Part shown: positions 60,258 through 64,000 of the stretch, piece after piece | How the letters are laid out: each line of letters opens with the position of its first letter | How positions within the stretch are numbered: the stretch's first letter is position 1 | NCBI RefSeq assembly: GCF_000633455.1 | Contig: NZ_AYMG01000008.1 | Location: 1-64,000, forward strand | From: Pedobacter jeongneungensis | Lineage (GTDB): Bacteria; Bacteroidota; Bacteroidia; Sphingobacteriales; Sphingobacteriaceae | DNA length: 64,000 bases | Direction of reading: 5' to 3' | Notes under the pieces: generated by a model | What the model was told of the DNA's origin: nothing | The model's input: only the letters and a program-made list of their open reading frames with translations | Databases searched by the model: none | Program-made: the position numbers and the translations under genes

Positions 60258-60992
60258 TTACAATCCCAACGCCGCTTTCAGTTTTACATAGCCAGTTTTA
60301 CTAACCGGCAACCAGATATCCGATTTTAACAACACCACATAGCTATCTTTCTCTTTTAACTCTATTTTGGTTACCTGTGCCAGGTTAATAATATAAGAAC
60401 GGTGTATGCGGATAAACTGGCCGGTATCAAGCGTCTGTTCGAAATAGGCCATGGTTTTATTTTTGAAGAATATACCATCAACCGTGCTTAATTTCACATA
60501 ATCATCATCTGCTTCCAGATAATTGATATCGGCAACTGGAATAATTTTGATTACACCATCTTTTTTAACCACTACCCTATTGTTTTGGGCCGGACTTAAG
60601 GCTGCTGCATCTAAAACCGCTTCGGTATTTTCTGTCTGGTTTAATTTGTTCGGTAGCTTTTTAATGGCTGCATCAAAACGCGATTTATCAATCGGTTTAA
60701 GCAGATAATCTACAGCATTAACCTCGAATGCCTTAATGGCGAACTCGTCGAAAGCTGTTGTAAAAATTACGGCAGGTTTATCTTCCACGAGTTCGAGCAT
60801 TTCGAAACCGCTTATTTTGGGCATCTGGATGTCCAGAAAAATCAAATCGGGTTTATGTAGGGTAATTGCTTTTAATCCTTCAAATCCATCGCCACATTCG
60901 GCTACAATCTCTATTTCTGCATGATCTGAAAGGTAATATTTTACAATATCTCTTGCTAAAGGCTCATCGTCAATTAGTATTGTTCTGATCAT
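60258..60992 (-). CDS. LytTR-family response regulator
   Basis: The 244-residue regulator has a receiver domain (TILIDDEPLARDIVKYY, phosphoacceptor Asp54 in FLDIQMPKI, FTTAFDEFAIKAFE and LLKPID) and a C-terminal LytTR DNA-binding domain (FIRIHRSYIINLAQVTKIEL). It overlaps the sensor-kinase gene by 23 bp and is the last gene of a four-gene minus-strand unit. Target promoters unknown. Confidence 0.95.
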   Translation of the reverse strand: MIRTILIDDEPLARDIVKYYLSDHAEIEIVAECGDGFEGLKAITLHKPDLIFLDIQMPKISGFEMLELVEDKPAVIFTTAFDEFAIKAFEVNAVDYLLKPIDKSRFDAAIKKLPNKLNQTENTEAVLDAAALSPAQNNRVVVKKDGVIKIIPVADINYLEADDDYVKLSTVDGIFFKNKTMAYFEQTLDTGQFIRIHRSYIINLAQVTKIELKEKDSYVVLLKSDIWLPVSKTGYVKLKAALGL

Positions 60993-62031
60993 TTTTTTGT
61001 GGAATTTTTAGGGTGGTAATATATAAATTATTTGCTTCAATATCGGTCTGTAACAGATGTGTATTCGCAAACAAAAGATATAACCTGCGTTTGATGGCAC
61101 TCAAACCAAATCCGGTTCCTCCGGCAGCCTTCATTTCAGGATCGAATGGGTTTTGTACCCTTAGTTGTAAAATATTATGTTCTACCGTAACATCTACCTT
61201 AATCGTAATCCCGGCTGAAGTATTGTAAAGCCCGAATTTAATCGCGTTTTCTACAATAGGCTGCAATAAGGTTCCCGGTAAGCAAAGGTTTAAAGTATCT
61301 TCAGCTACGTTTACTTCAATATTTAACCTATGGCTAAACCTTACTTTTTCGATATCGAGGTACAACTGGATATATTCCATTTCTTCCTCAACCGACACCC
61401 ATAATTCGTCATCGCGCTTTAAGGTTCCACGGAGGAAAGAAGCCAGTTTCGTAATCATCACCCCTGCCTCTTTCGGGTTAACCATGGTGAGGGCAAATAC
61501 TGAATTTAAGCTGTTAAAAAGAAAGTGTGGCTGTAATTGGTGCCTTAATTTGTTCAGTTCGGCCTCTTTTGCCAGACTTTTTGCTGCAGAAAGCCGCTCG
61601 TGTGTTTCCGACTGCTCCTCCAGCCTATACCATAAAATATTGGCAAGGGCACACCAGGCCAAACACATAAAAGAAATCAGTCCGCGGAAAGCAAAAGAGA
61701 AATTATAGAAATCTTTGTACTCTTTATAATCGGCAAATATATAGAGCATTGAATATTTAGCGACATAAATAATTACAAATGTGAGGGCAAGGGTAATAAT
61801 GAGTACATACAGGATCCGCTCATTTTTAGGCTGGTAATAACCCAGCATATTGCTGATCCCAATACAGGCCAAAGCCAATAAAAAATTATTGATCAGACTA
61901 TCTGTTACAGATATCCACCATGAAAAATTTACCACATAATGCAATCCAATGCCACACAATACAGTCCACACTATTGCTAGTGCAAGCGATGTTTTTTGTA
62001 TCTGTGGAACGGATAAAGGTCTAGTTGTCAA
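60970..62031 (-). CDS. LytS-type sensor histidine kinase
   Basis: The 353-residue kinase has four N-terminal membrane helices (for example LALAIVWTVLCGIGLHYVV and LYVLIITLALTFVIIYVA), a linker and a His_kinase domain with phosphoacceptor His169 in LQPHFLFNSLNS and an ATPase N-box PIVENAIKFGL. The start is a TTG (TTGA overlap with the upstream DUF4288 gene's stop); no better start lies near. Partner of the downstream LytTR regulator. Confidence 0.94.
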   Translation of the reverse strand: MTTRPLSVPQIQKTSLALAIVWTVLCGIGLHYVVNFSWWISVTDSLINNFLLALACIGISNMLGYYQPKNERILYVLIITLALTFVIIYVAKYSMLYIFADYKEYKDFYNFSFAFRGLISFMCLAWCALANILWYRLEEQSETHERLSAAKSLAKEAELNKLRHQLQPHFLFNSLNSVFALTMVNPKEAGVMITKLASFLRGTLKRDDELWVSVEEEMEYIQLYLDIEKVRFSHRLNIEVNVAEDTLNLCLPGTLLQPIVENAIKFGLYNTSAGITIKVDVTVEHNILQLRVQNPFDPEMKAAGGTGFGLSAIKRRLYLLFANTHLLQTDIEANNLYITTLKIPQKNDQNNTN

Positions 62032-62369
62032 AACGGTTTTTGATTAGTTAATGATTTATTGCGGTGTTTTAGCTTCTCCAGGTACTTGTTTACCGATTTC
62101 GGTTCAACAATTCTCGAACTTACTTCAACACCATCAGCAGGTTCTTCAACTGCCGATATTCCTCCTACACCTATAAACTTCCATACTACCTTATCGCCTT
62201 TACAGTTATCAAACGGCGGATTAAAGTGTACGGCATTCAATTTTGCCTTATCTAAGGCCTGGGCTATGTCTTCTGCCTTTATTAAACGCGTTTGCTCATT
62301 AAACTGAGGCGTGTGCTTTCCTTCACCACAAATTACCTGATAGATACAATTTACTGCAAACCATTTCAT
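62028..62369 (-). CDS. DUF4288 protein
   Basis: The 113-residue protein begins MKWFAVNCIYQVICGEGKHT and resembles the DUF4288 family (W-hydrophobic first strand, EQTRLIKAEDIAQALDKA and a KFIGVGGISAVEE core), of unknown function. Its stop overlaps the kinase start by 4 bp, so it is part of the LiaF-like/kinase unit. No signal peptide or membrane segment. Confidence 0.75.
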   Translation of the reverse strand: MKWFAVNCIYQVICGEGKHTPQFNEQTRLIKAEDIAQALDKAKLNAVHFNPPFDNCKGDKVVWKFIGVGGISAVEEPADGVEVSSRIVEPKSVNKYLEKLKHRNKSLTNQKPF

Positions 62370-62389
62370 AGGCGATGTTTATTATATGT

Positions 62390-63151
62390 TTAGAAACTTT
62401 TGATCTCGATCCCCCCAAATAATGCGGTACCATCCAAAATCAATGTTTTTGTCATTTCTGACACGGGCATTAAATGAGACCTTTTATCTTCTACACTACC
62501 AAATAATGCAGTTACGTTCGACTTTATAGCCCAGTTTTGCGGAACAATTAATTTAATCCCTCCAAAAACAGCAGTTACGTCGAGCGATACTGTTTCAGGA
62601 AAATCGGCCTGGGTCATCACGATATCAGCTCCACCAAAAATTGCCATAATATCACCTCCTTTGAAGTTTTTGGAATAAACCGTTTGCGTACTTCCGCCAA
62701 AAATGGCTGTTACATCAATAATGTCGTTATTATTTGCCGTTTTATCATCAGTTGCTCCCTCGAAATCAAATTTTGCTTTTTTCCTGTCTTTACGTCTCCT
62801 GCCGAATAATTCTGAATCTTTTGGCCTGAAGATCAAAAACCCACCGATTATCACCAAACCAACACCTAAAGCGTATTTGGAAGGATCAAAATCAAGATTC
62901 ATATTATCCAAAGTATTGTAAGCACCGACTAAAATCAGGATTAACCAGGCTACACCTTTAAAGTTACGACGAACGCCGATAAATACACCAATTAAGATTA
63001 AAAAATTAGACCAGCTTAATATCCATCCAGGGATATCTAAATGCATGTTATTTAATAAAAGTGCGATCCCGATGATTGCTATGATGAAACCACTTAAAGC
63101 CCTCCCAGAATTTTTAGTGTTGTTATTATCGTTATGATTGAGATTATCCAT
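62390..63151 (-). CDS. LiaF-like membrane protein with repeated FGG toast-rack domain
   Basis: The 253-residue protein has an N-terminal membrane part of four helices (GFIIAIIGIALLLNN, LILIGVFIGV, AWLILILVGAY, LGVGLVIIGGFLIF) and a cytosolic domain with five repeats of (A/T)xFG(G/S) at residues 151, 172, 196, 217 and 245, the toast-rack pattern of LiaF-type cell-wall antibiotic-response proteins. It heads the four-gene unit with a LytS-LytTR pair, suggesting membrane-stress sensing. A TACTTTTG box at 63172-63179 lies 20 nt upstream. Confidence 0.87.
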   Translation of the reverse strand: MDNLNHNDNNNTKNSGRALSGFIIAIIGIALLLNNMHLDIPGWILSWSNFLILIGVFIGVRRNFKGVAWLILILVGAYNTLDNMNLDFDPSKYALGVGLVIIGGFLIFRPKDSELFGRRRKDRKKAKFDFEGATDDKTANNNDIIDVTAIFGGSTQTVYSKNFKGGDIMAIFGGADIVMTQADFPETVSLDVTAVFGGIKLIVPQNWAIKSNVTALFGSVEDKRSHLMPVSEMTKTLILDGTALFGGIEIKSF

Positions 63152-63171
63152 GTGTGTAATATTTAATAATC

Positions 63172-63179
63172 CAAAAGTA
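63172..63179 (-). promoter_or_regulatory. -7 box of the LiaF-like unit
   Basis: The minus strand reads TACTTTTG, a TAnnTTTG match 20 nt before the ATG at 63151. Confidence 0.5.
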
Positions 63180-63282
63180 TGGATAAGTGTTTATGCATAA
63201 TATATACCAGGCGCAAGAACTGGGTAAAAGGCGGTAAGTAGCGTTATTTTATCGGTGAAAATTATTTTCTTATTTTGAGACC

Positions 63283-64000
63283 ATGAAATTTTTCCTATTA
63301 ATGTTGGGTTTAAGCATTTCTTCGGCAGTATATGCGCAGGAAATTAGCAATCATTACAAAATATATGATGTAAAAAAGCAAAAAACCGTCACAATTGATG
63401 ATATCGTTTCGGATATGAATGTTAATGATGTACTATTTTTTGGTGAAGACCATAACGATTCCATCGGGCACTACCTGGAGGCCGAAATATTTAAAAAACT
63501 CAACATTGCATATCCACAAAAAACGGCCTTGTCATTAGAAATGTTCCATACTGATGTACAACCTGAAGTAGATGAATATTTAGCGGGGCTGATTTCCGAA
63601 AAGAATTTCATTAAAGAAGGAAGGGCCTGGGGGAATTACAAAGATTACAAACCTTTGGTAGAATACGCCAAACAGCACAATTTGAAAGTGATTGCGGCCA
63701 ACGCTGCAACCCGATACAGCAATGCGGTTACCATGGGCGGATTAAAAGCCCTGGAAAACTTCCCTAAAACGTCATTTAACTTTTTACCGCCATTACCAAT
63801 CGATACTGCTCGGGGCAGGTATTATGACAAATTTATAGAAACTTTAGGTGGCCATAACATGGGCTCAATGAAGATTTACCAAACTCAAAATTTATGGGAT
63901 GCTACCATGGCCTGGTCGATAAATAAATTTACGAAGGCAAATAAAGGAATAAAAGTTTTACAACTCAACGGCCGTTTTCATAGTGATGAAAAACTGGGTA
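63283..64000 (+). CDS. ChaN-family heme-binding lipoprotein-like protein (partial, cut at window end)
   Basis: From the ATG at 63283 the frame is open to the end of the window (239 residues seen). It has a signal peptide ending near AVYAQ and the ChaN pattern: NDVLFFGEDHNDSIGHYLEA, ALSLEMFHTDVQPEVDEYL and IAANAATRYSNAV, ending VLQLNGRFHSDEKLG where the family carries its H-rich heme-contact part. ChaN proteins take part in heme or iron uptake; Bacteroidota members may differ. The C-terminus is missing. Confidence 0.88.
   Translation, partial: MKFFLLMLGLSISSAVYAQEISNHYKIYDVKKQKTVTIDDIVSDMNVNDVLFFGEDHNDSIGHYLEAEIFKKLNIAYPQKTALSLEMFHTDVQPEVDEYLAGLISEKNFIKEGRAWGNYKDYKPLVEYAKQHNLKVIAANAATRYSNAVTMGGLKALENFPKTSFNFLPPLPIDTARGRYYDKFIETLGGHNMGSMKIYQTQNLWDATMAWSINKFTKANKGIKVLQLNGRFHSDEKLG

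Noticed and set aside
1..64000. Insertion sequences, prophage or integrative element
   Set aside because: No transposase, integrase, phage or conjugation gene is present, and no tRNA-flanking attachment site is seen.
1..64000. tRNA and rRNA genes
   Set aside because: I looked through the larger gaps for tRNA-like arms and TTCRANNCY loops and saw none. A covariance search would be needed to exclude one fully.

Overview
The window is a 64 kb stretch of a low-GC Bacteroidota chromosome, most likely from the Sphingobacteriaceae and Pedobacter-like. This is inferred from Bacteroidota-type promoters (TAnnTTTG -7 boxes), the alternative Bacteroidota GlmU-like protein, LytTR/LytS two-component pairs (one with a propeller sensor), a CarboxypepD_reg TonB receptor, and many intergenic repeats of the kind common in Pedobacter. 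It reads as core chromosome. I see no insertion sequence, prophage, CRISPR array, rRNA or tRNA.

Layout. 0.3-10.4 kb, minus strand: thioredoxin reductase, acyl-CoA carboxylase carboxyltransferase, a lipoprotein, a MaoC hydratase, a LOG-family protein, a TonB receptor and IMP dehydrogenase. 10.6-16.8 kb: nucleoside phosphorylase PpnP, a pair of M16 peptidases, MqnC of the futalosine menaquinone route, and two exported ferritin-like proteins. 16.9-23 kb, plus strand: LytTR regulator with propeller kinase, ScpB, a 64-residue Asp-rich protein and a GNAT-like protein. 23.2-29.7 kb, minus strand: EamA exporter with Lrp regulator, XRE protein, Mpl, PrmA, TpiA, GlmU-like protein and L31. 30-34.2 kb: two small unknown modules, methylmalonyl-CoA epimerase and a minimal iscS-iscU-iscA cluster. 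34.8-46.2 kb: acyl-CoA synthetase, a HigBA toxin-antitoxin pair, LysRS, a PPOX-like protein, an M3 peptidase, uracil-DNA glycosylase, then two neighbouring broken genes (an alpha/beta hydrolase with an internal TGA and a frameshifted GxxExxY gene). 46.3-59 kb: Lrp regulator, MntR with an Nramp-UspA fusion, SmpB, Pcm, PriA, a two-gene envelope unit and TsaB. 59.2-64 kb: yidD-rnpA-rpmH, a four-gene LiaF-like/DUF4288/LytS/LytTR cluster, and the start of a ChaN-like gene.

Two themes go beyond gene content. First, many starts lie only 3-6 nt after a TAnnTTTG box (mqnC, scpB, the Asp-rich gene, a 55-codon gene, tsaB, pcm, the GlmU-like gene), which predicts leaderless or almost leaderless mRNAs; several of these promoters are packed against or inside the preceding terminator. 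Second, the intergenic DNA is unusually rich in repeats. These include arrays of reiterated short words (TGAGAT/TGAGA, GGCAGTTAA, ATGGTTGATGGT, GACTnnGGACT, CGCAAAG/CACAGAG) that are often folded into imperfect palindromes, perfect palindromes of 13-19 bp arms, and longer mosaic repeats sharing an exchangeable CCGAT...ATCGG module. Two different word arrays lie inside the isc cluster. No REP-associated transposase is visible here, so how these arrays arise is open.
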